A DNA stretch of 64,000 nt from Candidatus Sulfopaludibacter sp. SbA3 (lineage in GTDB: Bacteria > Acidobacteriota > Terriglobia > Bryobacterales > Bryobacteraceae): assembly GCA_945893365.1 (NCBI GenBank), contig CAMDED010000023.1:1-64000 (forward strand). Direction: 5' to 3'. Made by a program: the position numbers and the translations under genes. Numbering within the stretch: position 1 is the stretch's first letter; each line of letters begins with the position of its first letter. A model generated the notes under the pieces. The model searched no databases. It worked only from the letters and a program-made list of their open reading frames with translations, and was not told where the DNA came from. Shown here one piece after another: positions 23,578 through 34,601 of the stretch.

Positions 23578-24915
23578 TTACAACCGCTCCAGACGCGTGT
23601 CCGCGTCGCCGAAACGATCCACCTTCACACCCATGCGATCCATGATCGACAGGAACAAGCTGCACATCTTTCGATTCTCGTCGCTGGCCCCGAGATAGTC
23701 GAGCGTCCGCCCCGTTTCGAGCGTTCCGCCCAGTCCACCCGCCAGTACAAGAGGCAGCCTCGTGTTGTCGTGCTTCCTCCCAATCCACAGATTGGAAAGG
23801 AACATCAGACAGGAATTATCGAGAACGGTGCCGTTGCCTTCAGGCATTGCATCGAGCTTCATGGCGAGATAGGCAAGCTGGCTCAAATAGAATCGCGTGA
23901 TCCGCTCGTAACCGTCGGAATTGTTGTAGTGCGACGCCGAGTGGTGTCCTTCCCGCATTTGAAGAAACGGATAGATCTGCGCCGAAAGGTCGTTCGCAAG
24001 CAGCATCGTGGCGACGCGCGTCCGGTCCGTCTGGAATCCGATTGCGACGATGTCGCACATCAGCCGCGTGTGTTCGCGCAGGTCTTCGGGAAGGCCATTC
24101 GCCGGCCGCTCCATGCTCAGCGTGGGCCGGTTCTTCTGCTTGGCCAGTTCATCGGCATTGTGCTTATCGACGCGCAACCGCTCGACGCGCTTTTCGACCT
24201 CGCGCACGCTCGACAGGTATTCGTCCAGTTTCGCCTTGTCGTTCGCGCTGACCTTGCGGCTGAGCGCCTCGGCGCGGCCGCGCACACGGTCGAGGATACT
24301 CGAATTGCGAAGCAGGCCGCGGTTCTCAAACAAATTGTCGAACGCGAGCGAAGGGTAAACTTCGTTCGGAACCGGAGAGTCCGGGCTCTGCCACGACAGA
24401 TGCGAGCTGTAGGCCATCGAAAAGTTCGTTTCGTGATAGCCCGTCAACGGCTGCTCGCAAGCGAGAGTCATGCTCGGCTGCGCCGTATCCTGGCCAATCT
24501 GATTGGCGATGAGTTGGTCGATCGTTATGCCCGCTTTGAGGATCGGCCCGCGCTGAATATTCGCGCCGGAAAGCAGGCTGCCCGTCTGCGCCGGGTGAAT
24601 CCCTTGCCCCGTGGCGCGTTTGTGGAACAGACCGTCGATGACGTTGATCTTCTTCTTGATCGGCTCGAGCGGTTCCAGACTCTTGCTGAGTTTCATCGCC
24701 GCGCCGGATCCCGTCGCCGACCAATGATCCTCGTTGATCCCGTTGCCCATGAACAGGACGCCAAACCGCTTCGGAAAAGCGCCCGAAGCCGTCGAGGCCT
24801 GAAGAGACTCGAGCCACGGCAGCGCCAACGTCACTCCCGCGCCACGGAGAACCGCGCGGCGCGAGATCCGGCTTTGCGGCATCCGGCTTTCCTGTCTTCG
24901 CTTTTGAATCAACAT
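23578..24915 (-). CDS. DUF1552 protein with Tat-like signal
   Basis: The start is taken at the ATG at 24915, which has a strong AAGGGGAG ribosome site; the in-frame TTG at 24933 lies at the stop of the preceding gene and is unlikely. The 445-aa product opens with a twin-arginine motif (SRISRRAVLRGAG) and hydrophobic stretch, then the DUF1552 body: ALPWLESLQ, FGVLFMGNGINEDHW, GIHPAQTGSLLSG and a C-terminus rich in conserved His/Asp. The family is found with DUF1592 cytochromes in Planctomycetes and Acidobacteriota and has no known biochemical role. It resembles DUF1501 proteins in outline. Export and complex formation with its partner are inferred. Confidence 0.88.
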   Translation of the reverse strand: MLIQKRRQESRMPQSRISRRAVLRGAGVTLALPWLESLQASTASGAFPKRFGVLFMGNGINEDHWSATGSGAAMKLSKSLEPLEPIKKKINVIDGLFHKRATGQGIHPAQTGSLLSGANIQRGPILKAGITIDQLIANQIGQDTAQPSMTLACEQPLTGYHETNFSMAYSSHLSWQSPDSPVPNEVYPSLAFDNLFENRGLLRNSSILDRVRGRAEALSRKVSANDKAKLDEYLSSVREVEKRVERLRVDKHNADELAKQKNRPTLSMERPANGLPEDLREHTRLMCDIVAIGFQTDRTRVATMLLANDLSAQIYPFLQMREGHHSASHYNNSDGYERITRFYLSQLAYLAMKLDAMPEGNGTVLDNSCLMFLSNLWIGRKHDNTRLPLVLAGGLGGTLETGRTLDYLGASDENRKMCSLFLSIMDRMGVKVDRFGDADTRLERL

Positions 24916-24929
24916 GCTTTCTCCCCTTC

Positions 24930-27900
24930 TCAATCTGTGGGTTCCGGACTTCGCTTGTTCAGAAACTGCGGACTGGTAACAATGGCTTCGACCAGCGTCG
25001 AGAAACGATGCCCGCCGGCGATGAACCCGGTTCGAATTCGCTCGATCACCGGTTCATCGGAGAGCATCAGGCCCCGCCCAAGTGCATAGACGAGCGTCTT
25101 TCGGCAAAGGTTATCGATAAAATCCGCTTCCCGATGGCCGCGAATATAGGTCTTCAAGTCCTCAACGCCAGCGCCCTGGCTGCCGCCCGGGAACTCGGCG
25201 GTCGTGTCCACTTTCCGCCCGGCCAGGTCGACCGTCCGGCGCTCGCCGACCGGCCCATAGCCCTCGAAGGTCAGACCGAATGAATCGAATCGGGCATGAC
25301 AACCCGCGCAACTTGCATTCTCGCGATGCTTGGCGAGCATAACGCGCAAGGGCTGGTCCATCTTGGCCTCGTCCTCCGGTAACTCGGGCACGGTGGGCGG
25401 AGGCGGAGGAATGGCTTCTCCCAGAACCTGACGCGCCACCCAGTAGCCCCGCTTCACAGGGCTCGTTCGCTGACCGGGTGAATTGCGAGTCAGAAACACC
25501 GCCATCGGCAACAGGCCGCCCCTGCCGTAAGCGGTGGCGTCGTCGACGCGAATCCATTGGCCGGGCTTCGTTCGCAAATTCTCCATTCCGTAATGGCGGG
25601 CAAGAGCCGCATTGACGAAAGTGTGCTTCGCGTACAGCAAATCAAGAACCGGACGATCGTTTCGGATTACGTCGTCGATGAACCGCACCGGCTCCTCGAA
25701 CATCGACTGCCGCAGCTCGTTTGTGAACACCGGAAAGCGTTGCCGATCAACCCCAGTGTGATCCTCGAACCGGCGGAAGTCCAGCCAGTTACCGGCAAAC
25801 TCCGTCGCGAGCGCGAGAGAACGATTGTCCTTCAGCATCCGCTTCACCTGCGCCGCCAGCACGTCCGGTTTGCTAAGTTCGCCCGAGGCGGCGGCCGCCA
25901 GCAATTCCGCATCGGGCATGCTCGACCAAAGGAAGTAGCTCAGCCGGTTCGCGAGCGCGTAGCCGGATATCGGGTTCGTTCGCGCTGGCGCCGCCGCAAC
26001 TGGCGCGGCGTTCTTGACAGAAGCCTTCCGGGCGGAATTCTTCCTGGCAACGGCTTTCGGGGCCGGGGCAGCGGTGTTGACGCTCGTCTCGACCGAATCG
26101 ATGCGATAAGCGAAGTCGGGCGCCATGAGAACCGCGACGATCATATCCCGCATCGCGTCCTCGTGGCTCAATGCGCTCTTGTCTCGAAGGGACCGGTAGT
26201 AGGTGAGCAACTCGTCCCGCTCTCCGTTCGTAAGCGGACGGCGGTAGGCTTTTTCCGCGAACCGCAAGAGCGACTGCAAGTGCAGCGGCTCGGCGTCCGA
26301 TCGCGCTTTCTCCACCGCGCGAATCGTCGCATTCACCCGCGCAAAGTGCTCGTTGATCGCCTCGAGCGCTACCGCTTCGCTCCCTTCGGCTTTCGCCAGA
26401 TACCGGTCGCGAATCCCGAAGATGATCTTATCCGACGTCACATCCTTGTCGGAAGGGCGGAAGCTGCCCGACTCGCGCCCTCTTCCTTCGATCTCGCCGC
26501 TCTGGTTGAAAAAAAACTGCACATACGTCCGCGTGGTCTGGTCGGCGACGGTGTCGAACTCCAACCACAACATCTCGAGTTCCTGCCTGCCTTTTTCATC
26601 GAGGATCAATTCGATCAACGGCGTGTCGTCGCGAAAGTACCCCATCACGTTGTGGAAGCCGGCGCTGAGCAACCGCCCCTTGTCTTCCGAATCGTCCGGA
26701 TAAAACCGGCCTCGCTCGCGAATATAGAAGGCGTCCGGAAATACGTTGGCCAATCGTGTGAAGGCCGCTTCATACCGGGCGCGCCGCCCCGCCGGCACAA
26801 GCAGGTCCGGATCGCCAAATCGCGTCCGCACCGCGAGCGCCGCGTTGCGCAGCCCAACCTCATCCTCCGTGGGAACGCCGGTCATCTTCGGCATGACGGG
26901 CATCTCTGGCGGCGGCTCGCCTTCCACCTGCAACGCCGTGCGATCGAAATCCCGCCGGTTCATCGCGTACGCGCGCAGCTTCCAATTCATGAGCGGCTGC
27001 GATGTGCCGGCGAGCCCTTTGACTTTGGGACTCCGGAATTGGCGTGCGGTGAGCTTGCGAACCTTCACCACGTAATCGCGCATCTTGACGCAGCCTTCGC
27101 GAACCAGCTCCGGCTGCTGGTGGGCCGGCGTGGGCAGCATCCGGAACATCGTCCGCACTCGCTCGACCGGCCCCGCCTCGTCCGCGTTTTGCTCCAGGAA
27201 GTCCCAAACCATGGGCAGGTACTTCGCGCTGATCTTAGACTCGGCCGCGATAGCTGCGAGCGTCTCGTCCGGTTTGCCCAACGCGGCGCGGTGCTTGAAA
27301 CGCCACGCCGCCTGAAAATAATCGGCGTAATCGGTGGGCTGCCGGTCGTAGAATTCGACAATGCGCTGGATCGTGTACTTCTCCCGGTCGGACTCGGCGA
27401 GCATCGGGTGCGCCGCGAAGTCGAAGCCCGCGGGTTTGAGAACCAGGTGGCTCGACACCTCCCGCGCCGCCTGCAAATACTTGTTCAGCAGCGCCGGCGA
27501 CATCGAGAGGGATTCGCCCGAGTTGTCGAACCCGGCCGGATTCGACGGATCGACTGGAAACTCGCGAGTCGGGCGCGTGTCCACTCCCGTCAGATCCCGA
27601 ACCGTGTAGTTGTACTCGGCGTTGCTCAGCCTCCGGACCAACACCAGTCCCGGATCGCCCGCGTTCTTCTCCGCCTCGTTCTTGCGCATCGCGGCAACCC
27701 AATCGACCGCCATTTGGCGCTCGGCCGCCGAGGGCTGTTTCATCTGCTTCGGAGGCATCTCGTTCGACGAGAGCTTCTCCATGAGCAGCTTCCAGTGCGG
27801 GTGATCGCGAACGACTTCCGCCATCGAGCCGTATTTCCGCAAGTCGAACTGCGCCGCCGGATTCTGGCCGCTGTGGCAGCCCAGGCAATAACTCGCCAGA

Positions 27901-28022
27901 AACGGCCGGACGGACTGTGTGAACTGCCGCTCGAGCTCTAAGTCGGACGCCGGGATAACAGGCGTCGTCAAACTCGCGAGAAAAAGCGCGGCTGCCCGGT
28001 AGTCGAATTTCCTTCTGCGCAT
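24930..28022 (-). CDS. DUF1592/planctomycete-type multidomain cytochrome c
   Basis: The 1030-aa secreted protein has a signal peptide (to about residue 25) and a first haem c motif CLGCH (Cys46, Cys49, His50) in a Cytochrome C/PSCyt domain ending NEMPPKQMKQP. Then follow DUF1587 (RLSNAEYNYTVRDLTGVDTR), DUF1595 (FAEKAYRRPLTNGERDEL), DUF1592 (ANRLSYFLWSSMPDAEL), DUF1588 with a second haem motif CAGCH near residue 906, and DUF1585 (DNLCRKTLVYALGRGL). It is expected to carry electrons in the periplasm together with the DUF1552 protein encoded just behind it. The substrate is unknown; polymer oxidation has been suggested for relatives only by context. Confidence 0.88.
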   Translation of the reverse strand: MRRRKFDYRAAALFLASLTTPVIPASDLELERQFTQSVRPFLASYCLGCHSGQNPAAQFDLRKYGSMAEVVRDHPHWKLLMEKLSSNEMPPKQMKQPSAAERQMAVDWVAAMRKNEAEKNAGDPGLVLVRRLSNAEYNYTVRDLTGVDTRPTREFPVDPSNPAGFDNSGESLSMSPALLNKYLQAAREVSSHLVLKPAGFDFAAHPMLAESDREKYTIQRIVEFYDRQPTDYADYFQAAWRFKHRAALGKPDETLAAIAAESKISAKYLPMVWDFLEQNADEAGPVERVRTMFRMLPTPAHQQPELVREGCVKMRDYVVKVRKLTARQFRSPKVKGLAGTSQPLMNWKLRAYAMNRRDFDRTALQVEGEPPPEMPVMPKMTGVPTEDEVGLRNAALAVRTRFGDPDLLVPAGRRARYEAAFTRLANVFPDAFYIRERGRFYPDDSEDKGRLLSAGFHNVMGYFRDDTPLIELILDEKGRQELEMLWLEFDTVADQTTRTYVQFFFNQSGEIEGRGRESGSFRPSDKDVTSDKIIFGIRDRYLAKAEGSEAVALEAINEHFARVNATIRAVEKARSDAEPLHLQSLLRFAEKAYRRPLTNGERDELLTYYRSLRDKSALSHEDAMRDMIVAVLMAPDFAYRIDSVETSVNTAAPAPKAVARKNSARKASVKNAAPVAAAPARTNPISGYALANRLSYFLWSSMPDAELLAAAASGELSKPDVLAAQVKRMLKDNRSLALATEFAGNWLDFRRFEDHTGVDRQRFPVFTNELRQSMFEEPVRFIDDVIRNDRPVLDLLYAKHTFVNAALARHYGMENLRTKPGQWIRVDDATAYGRGGLLPMAVFLTRNSPGQRTSPVKRGYWVARQVLGEAIPPPPPTVPELPEDEAKMDQPLRVMLAKHRENASCAGCHARFDSFGLTFEGYGPVGERRTVDLAGRKVDTTAEFPGGSQGAGVEDLKTYIRGHREADFIDNLCRKTLVYALGRGLMLSDEPVIERIRTGFIAGGHRFSTLVEAIVTSPQFLNKRSPEPTD

Positions 28023-28079
28023 GGAATCTCAATTATACGCGAACCGCGCGCGTCCCCAGCAGACGGCCAAGGCCGCTCC

Positions 28080-29420
<1,341 letters not shown>

Positions 29421-29478
29421 CTATCGCCGGATGCCCCGCGATGCGGCGCCGTCTTGGCTTGCTGGCGTCTGCTCCTGC

Positions 29479-32400
29479 CTAAAACTCGATCCGCAGTTGG
29501 AAATCGATCTCGCGCGGCGCCACCGTTCCAAAAGTTGCCGCCGTGCTCGACGTAATCCTCCCCACCGTTGCCGGAGCGCTGATGTTCGCCGCGGGCAAAG
29601 ACATATTCGGGTGATTCAAAGCGTTCGCCATGTTGAGGCGGAACTGCATGCGCAGGTTCTCGCGAATGGGGAAGTACTTCGAAAGAGCGAAATCGGTGTT
29701 CGAGAGGAAGGGCCCACGGAGCGACCCGATGCTCGCATTGCCGAATCTCCCAATGCTATCGGGCCTCCCGCAAACCGGTGTGCTGTCGGGACAGCCCGGA
29801 ATCTTGAATGCCGCGGCGTTAAACCAGTTGTGTATGGATCGCTCTCCCATGGGGCTGGTGCTCGCGCCCGAGACCACATCCGGGCGGCCGCCGATCGTGT
29901 TGGTATTCGACGGATCGAACCCGGTGAAGGACGGCGTGAAGAACTGTCCCGATTGCGCCATGGCGTTGAAAGCAACCTGCCAGCCGCCGAGCACTAGATC
30001 CCCGGCTCGCGAATTGTTCAGGAAGCGGTGGCCCTTGCCGACTGGCAACTGGTAAATCGCGTATCCGTACACGCGCTGCGAGGCGGTAAGCAGGTTGTTC
30101 GCCCACTCGGGGCGGCGGTCGAACTGGTTCTCGATCGTCTGTCCGGTGAACGTTCCCTCCTGCGTATCCGTCCAGTCCGAAGCTTTGGTGTAGCCGGCGT
30201 TGAAGGTCAGCGACTTTCCATAATTCTTGGCGATCGCCGCCTGCAATCCGTGATACCGCTGACTGCCTCCGTTGTCGTAATAGCTGATGTTGTTGAATAT
30301 CGGATAGAATCGTCTGCTGTTCGTGAACGGCGTCGTGCTGGGAGCCGGCTGATTCAGATTTCTCGTGTACACCAGGCTCACCGAGCGCGATCCCACATAA
30401 GAGACGCGAAGCGCCGCGCCGCCCACCTGGCGCTCGATCGTCAGGTTCCACTGCTGCGTATAGGGCGTGGCGAGATCGGGATTCACGCCGAAGGCGTTCT
30501 GCGTGGCTGTGGCGCCCGTCGGCAGAAACGGATTCGGGAATCGGAACAGGGGCACGCCGCCGGTCAGCGCATTCGTGTAGGTGGTGCTTCCCGAGAAGGG
30601 GCCGCCTCCCAGTGCGCGCCCCAGGCTGCCATAAATGATGTTTCCGTAAATGCCGTATCCGGCGCGTATGACGGTCTTATCGTCGCCAAAGGGTTTGTAG
30701 GCCGCGCCCACCCGCGGATAGAAACTGTTTTTCGGAAAGCGGACCAGAGATTTCTCCGGAAAACCGGCTTGCGAGGCGGAGATAATCGGGATGTTTTTCG
30801 GATAGAACGGGTTCACGTGGTTAAGTCCGGCTTCCGGCAGCACGAAGGCGCCAGTCTTCGGATCGAAGTTCGCGATGCTCCCGTAACGGTCGTAGTATGG
30901 CCCCAACAACTGGTAGCGCACGCCGTAATTCAGCGTAAGCCGCTGATTGACTTTGAACTGGTCCTGCGCGTACATGCTCCACAAGGTGCCGCGGAGATAA
31001 CGCGGCGGATTCGGAATGGCCAACTGCGTGGTCTGCGGAATGCCGAGCAGGAAGTCCCCGTAGGGGCTTCCCGTATACGTGCCCGTGAAATTGTAAGCCC
31101 CATACATGCTATTCGGATAGTTATAGCCGCCCAGTTGATCGCGAATGACGTCGAAGCCGAACTTCATGGAATGGCGGCCGCGCGTCCAGCTCAGATTGTC
31201 CGTCCATTGAAAATTGGTGTCGAGCGTAAGCGCCTGGGAGTTCGGCTGATCGGTGGACGTGATACCCGTGATGTTGAATGCCGGAACGTTGTGAATGCCG
31301 GTGGTGGTGACGCCCTGAATGCCGACCTGCTGCAGGATATCGGAGCCGATAAGGCTCGGGAAGTAGTAATTTCGCTGGCGCGTGAAACCGGTGCGAAACT
31401 CATTCAGCACTCCCGCGGAAAACAGGTGCGTCCAAGAGAGAACCGCGCTTCTCGATCCGCGCAGCTGATCCCTCTGCCCGACCGGAGGAAGAGTGGATTC
31501 GCGCGCGATAAGGGGCAGACGGCGGTAGTTCACGCGGAAGAATATGCGGTCGCCATTCTTGAAGTTCTGATCGATTCGTACTCCCCAATCGTCGAAGCGG
31601 GTGAACCCGGTATTTCCGGGGAACTGGCCGCGCCAGTTGCCGGCCTGCAAGCCCGCGGCTCCGAAATTGGGCGTTGGGTAGAAGAAGTCCTGGACCTTTT
31701 GCGACACGGGGTCGATGCGGTTAGCGGGAATTCTGTTCCCTGGAAATTGAGCACCGGTAAGCGGATCGTTCACGCGCGTTGCCAGAGCGCTGAAATCGCC
31801 GGTCCGCCACTCCGGAAGCGGAGTGTTGCCGGTAACGACCACCGTCGATGCCTCCCGTGACCCCTCGTAGTTTCCGAAGAAAAACGTCTTGTCCTTTCGA
31901 ATGGCTCCGCCCACGCCGCCCCCAAAATTGTTGTAAACGCGGAAGGGCGCGGCGGTGCTGAAGAAATTCCTCGCGTTCAGTTTGTTGCCGTTGTAAGCCC
32001 AGAACCCCGTGCCGTGAAGCTGGTTCGTCCCGGACTTGGTAATCACCGCGAAGTTGGCCGCGGTGGCGAACTCGGCTGGGGTATTGGCGAGTTGAACGTT
32101 TACTTCCTGGATTCCTTCGAGACTCGGTTGGACGGGGCCCGGTCCGATAGGGTACGCCATCACGGCGATGCCGTCCATGGTGGGCAGCACGCCCGCCTGC
32201 TGCCGCACTCCCTGGACGTTGTTCAGGCTGTTTCCGGGCATGCTGTTGACGCCCGGATTCTGCAGCACGTAGGCGTAAAAACCCTGATCTCCGCCGTGCC
32301 GCGAAATCAGCGGCAATTCCTGGAGATCCCGAGTCGTTTTGATATTGGAGATGTTGGTGGTTTCCGTCGAAATAGCCGCGCCCGTGTCGGTCACCTGCAC

Positions 32401-32760
32401 GGTCGAACCGGCCTGCATCAGCGCCAGTTTGACATCCGCATTCAGCACCTGGTTCGCATTCAGAGTGATCCCGCCCCTGTCGTACTGAGCAAATCCACTC
32501 GCGCCGACCACCAGCCGGTAGCTGCCGACGCTGAGGTTGGGCACGGAGAAAATTCCGGTAGAGCCTGTCACTACCTCGCGTGAGGTTTGCGTTCCCTCAC
32601 TGGTGACGGTTACTTTCGCCGCCGGAACGACAGCGCCGCTGGGATCGGTGACGGTTCCCGTGATGGATCCGAATGTGGTTTGAGCCTGAGCGGTTAAAAC
32701 GGAGAAAATCGCGCCAATCGCGAATACCTGCAACCGAAGCGGGCAATTCATTTGGGACAC
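29479..32760 (-). CDS. Oar-type TonB-dependent receptor 2
   Basis: The 1093-aa protein has a signal peptide to about residue 26, a carboxypeptidase-regulatory-like domain (FGSITGTVTDPSGAVVPAAK, to about 115), a plug domain with MDGIAVMAYPIGPGPVQPSL, and a beta barrel ending LRIEF. The plug loop reads NVQGVRQQAGVLPTMDG, common to the acidobacterial Oar set. No transport or degradative genes adjoin it; the next gene on that strand upstream is a DUF1080 protein, a sugar-active fold, so a carbohydrate ligand is a weak hint. Exact ligand not determinable. Confidence 0.9.
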   Translation of the reverse strand: MSQMNCPLRLQVFAIGAIFSVLTAQAQTTFGSITGTVTDPSGAVVPAAKVTVTSEGTQTSREVVTGSTGIFSVPNLSVGSYRLVVGASGFAQYDRGGITLNANQVLNADVKLALMQAGSTVQVTDTGAAISTETTNISNIKTTRDLQELPLISRHGGDQGFYAYVLQNPGVNSMPGNSLNNVQGVRQQAGVLPTMDGIAVMAYPIGPGPVQPSLEGIQEVNVQLANTPAEFATAANFAVITKSGTNQLHGTGFWAYNGNKLNARNFFSTAAPFRVYNNFGGGVGGAIRKDKTFFFGNYEGSREASTVVVTGNTPLPEWRTGDFSALATRVNDPLTGAQFPGNRIPANRIDPVSQKVQDFFYPTPNFGAAGLQAGNWRGQFPGNTGFTRFDDWGVRIDQNFKNGDRIFFRVNYRRLPLIARESTLPPVGQRDQLRGSRSAVLSWTHLFSAGVLNEFRTGFTRQRNYYFPSLIGSDILQQVGIQGVTTTGIHNVPAFNITGITSTDQPNSQALTLDTNFQWTDNLSWTRGRHSMKFGFDVIRDQLGGYNYPNSMYGAYNFTGTYTGSPYGDFLLGIPQTTQLAIPNPPRYLRGTLWSMYAQDQFKVNQRLTLNYGVRYQLLGPYYDRYGSIANFDPKTGAFVLPEAGLNHVNPFYPKNIPIISASQAGFPEKSLVRFPKNSFYPRVGAAYKPFGDDKTVIRAGYGIYGNIIYGSLGRALGGGPFSGSTTYTNALTGGVPLFRFPNPFLPTGATATQNAFGVNPDLATPYTQQWNLTIERQVGGAALRVSYVGSRSVSLVYTRNLNQPAPSTTPFTNSRRFYPIFNNISYYDNGGSQRYHGLQAAIAKNYGKSLTFNAGYTKASDWTDTQEGTFTGQTIENQFDRRPEWANNLLTASQRVYGYAIYQLPVGKGHRFLNNSRAGDLVLGGWQVAFNAMAQSGQFFTPSFTGFDPSNTNTIGGRPDVVSGASTSPMGERSIHNWFNAAAFKIPGCPDSTPVCGRPDSIGRFGNASIGSLRGPFLSNTDFALSKYFPIRENLRMQFRLNMANALNHPNMSLPAANISAPATVGRITSSTAATFGTVAPREIDFQLRIEF

Positions 32761-33019
32761 CTCTGTGTTCTGTTGGAACGCTGGACCCTTCGTGGCCTAA
32801 CCTGTCTGCGAGTATAGCCAATTGCGCGGCCCGCCGCAAAAGCCAGACCGACAACTGCCGGAAGTACCGGAATGGCTGGTAGAACCGCCTCGATCTCAGC
32901 ACGCCGTTCGAAGGACCTGTGGTAAGCGCGGCGGTAGCTATCCACGGGTCGCGATTCCGCGTCAGGCAGATCGTGCGCGAGGACGGGTGGGCGCCCAAAG
33001 CGGCGGCGAGCGCCGTTGG

Positions 33020-33676
33020 TTACCTGCCCGCCTCGCGGATGCGCACGTTCCGAAACATCACGAGGGTTTTCCGGTCGTGAAGCTGCAAACCGACCGGCCC
33101 GGTCTTGGGGCGCCCCTCTTCTCCGGCATGCTGTGAAACCAGGACTCCGTTCAGTTTCACCCGCATCAAGCCGTCGCGGATTTCAAGATCGACCGCGTTC
33201 CAATCATTCGGAATCTGCGCTCCCGACTTCGCCTTATCGAACAGGTAAATACTGCCCGAAGGGAACTTTTCCGCCCCCAGCCCGTTACTCAGCTGGATTT
33301 CGTATCCGATGTGCGAAGGAGTGCGGTTCGCGTCGTGAGGCGCGCCGAATTCCGCTCCAATGGCGTAAACGGCGCGCGACGAATCGCGAACGGAAATTCC
33401 ACTGTTACCGCCTGCGGGCAACCACCATTCGGCGTGAAAGTCGAACTCGCCGTATTCCTTCTTCGTATAGATCCATGCTTGATGGTCGTTCTTCAGCTTC
33501 GGATCCCGTTGTCCGGCGAGGGTTTTGTCGCGCATCAGAAACCAGACGCCATCGCCGCGCCGTTCCCACCGATCGAGGTTGCCGGGGAGGAGGTCAACCC
33601 AATCGGCGGAAAACAGGGGTATCGCGGTTATGAGGCAGATAGCGGCGGAAAGCAAACGGGATGGTCGAGGAAACAT
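33020..33676 (-). CDS. DUF1080 protein (3-keto-disaccharide hydrolase fold), secreted
   Basis: The 218-aa product has a signal peptide ending near residue 24 (PLFSA) and one DUF1080 domain: WVDLLPGNLDRWERRGDGVW, the typical YGEFDFHAEWWLPAGGNSGI, IGYEIQLSNG, and the final NDWNAVDLEIRDGLMRVKLN with GPVGLQLHD. The jelly-roll fold resembles LamG/concanavalin lectins; some members hydrolyse 3-keto-glycosides, others only bind sugar. Such proteins are commonly encoded near Gfo/Idh/MocA oxidoreductases, but only a dead one remains in this window. Periplasmic location is expected. The exact substrate is unknown. Confidence 0.88.
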   Translation of the reverse strand: MFPRPSRLLSAAICLITAIPLFSADWVDLLPGNLDRWERRGDGVWFLMRDKTLAGQRDPKLKNDHQAWIYTKKEYGEFDFHAEWWLPAGGNSGISVRDSSRAVYAIGAEFGAPHDANRTPSHIGYEIQLSNGLGAEKFPSGSIYLFDKAKSGAQIPNDWNAVDLEIRDGLMRVKLNGVLVSQHAGEEGRPKTGPVGLQLHDRKTLVMFRNVRIREAGR

Positions 33677-33755
33677 GCGGGAATCATATCAGACGCCCGT
33701 TGTGCCTGCCGGCGCGGGGGGCCGGCAAAATGCCCCCCGCGCCGGAAATCGACCC

Positions 33756-34334
33756 TCACGCGCACTCCCGCAACGGAGGCCGGAGCGGAGCCCGGCCAAG
33801 GGACGACAATGGAAGGGCCAGCGCCTTCGCCGTAAGAGCGCCTCGCACCGAACCGCCGAAGTACTCATCCACCGGAAACAGGCTGTACGGCTGCACTTCG
33901 CGGAACGCCGAACCCAGCTTCTGCTCGATCCGGTAGAATTCGTGAAACAGATCGCCCCGCTCCACTTTCAGACGCCGGCAGCACAGCTTCCAATCCGCGC
34001 CGAGCAGATAGTGGAAACGAAAGATCTGGTGTTCCGCCGCCGTCAATGTGCGCTTCGCGATCAGACAAAAATCCGCGATATACTCCTCGTCTTTTCGCCC
34101 CCAGGACGACTTCCGTTCCTTTCCGCCGGCGAACGTCTCGAGGGTAATCTTGCTCATGTACTTTTCCTTGGACGCACAGTAGCGAAACCGCGCGTAGCAG
34201 GCGCGAAAGATCGCTCTTGTTACACAATTGCAGGGGCTCGGCCGGCGCCGGTCCCCTCCACGAAGGCCCTTACCCTGGCAGAACATGCACTTTGGGCGAG
34301 CCAGTCCAATTGTTTCCGATCGATTCCATTCCAT
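33756..34334 (-). CDS. Uncharacterised zinc-ribbon and HTH-like protein
   Basis: The 192-aa protein is not assigned to a named family. The N-terminus has CMFCQGKG (Cys16, Cys19) and CNC (Cys35, Cys37), a probable zinc knuckle of the half-DnaJ type. The middle (about 95-140) is helical, with RTLTAAEHQIFRFHYLLGAD, WKLCCRRLKVERGDLFHEFY and RIEQKLGSAF, which looks like a sigma region 4 or phage activator helix-turn-helix. It stands divergent from an XRE-type regulator across 267 bases and may be controlled by it. A DNA-binding role is inference from these patterns only. Confidence 0.6.
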   Translation of the reverse strand: MEWNRSETIGLARPKCMFCQGKGLRGGDRRRPSPCNCVTRAIFRACYARFRYCASKEKYMSKITLETFAGGKERKSSWGRKDEEYIADFCLIAKRTLTAAEHQIFRFHYLLGADWKLCCRRLKVERGDLFHEFYRIEQKLGSAFREVQPYSLFPVDEYFGGSVRGALTAKALALPLSSLGRAPLRPPLRECA

Positions 34335-34601
34335 ACGTTAAATGTCCTCCGGTGCGTGACTGTTGAGATTGCACGCTCCGTTACTCTGCTTCAACTCTAT
34401 CTGGAATAGAATACTCTGCAATTCTCTTTTTATTTGAATCCTAATTCCAACGTTTGTTCCAGTAATAGACATATCGCAAGCGCTTGTAACGAAAGCGCTT
34501 GGTCTGGCAAAACCGGCAGGTGGAATAAGGCCCCTATTTTTTTGGTAGCCTACGAAGAAATAGACCCCTATATCAAGGGGGAATATGATGGCGGGAGAAA
34601 G

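Noticed and set aside
23443-25089. A 548-codon open frame on the plus strand
   Set aside because: Antisense to the DUF1552 gene, whose frame has clear family motifs; no motif on this side.
25557-27941. A 794-codon open frame on the plus strand
   Set aside because: It lies entirely antisense to the DUF1592 gene, has no domain motif or ribosome site and is Arg/His/Leu rich, as expected for a GC-rich shadow frame.
30028-31860. A 610-codon plus-strand frame inside Oar receptor 2
   Set aside because: Shadow of the receptor; composition is that of reverse-complemented beta-barrel codons.
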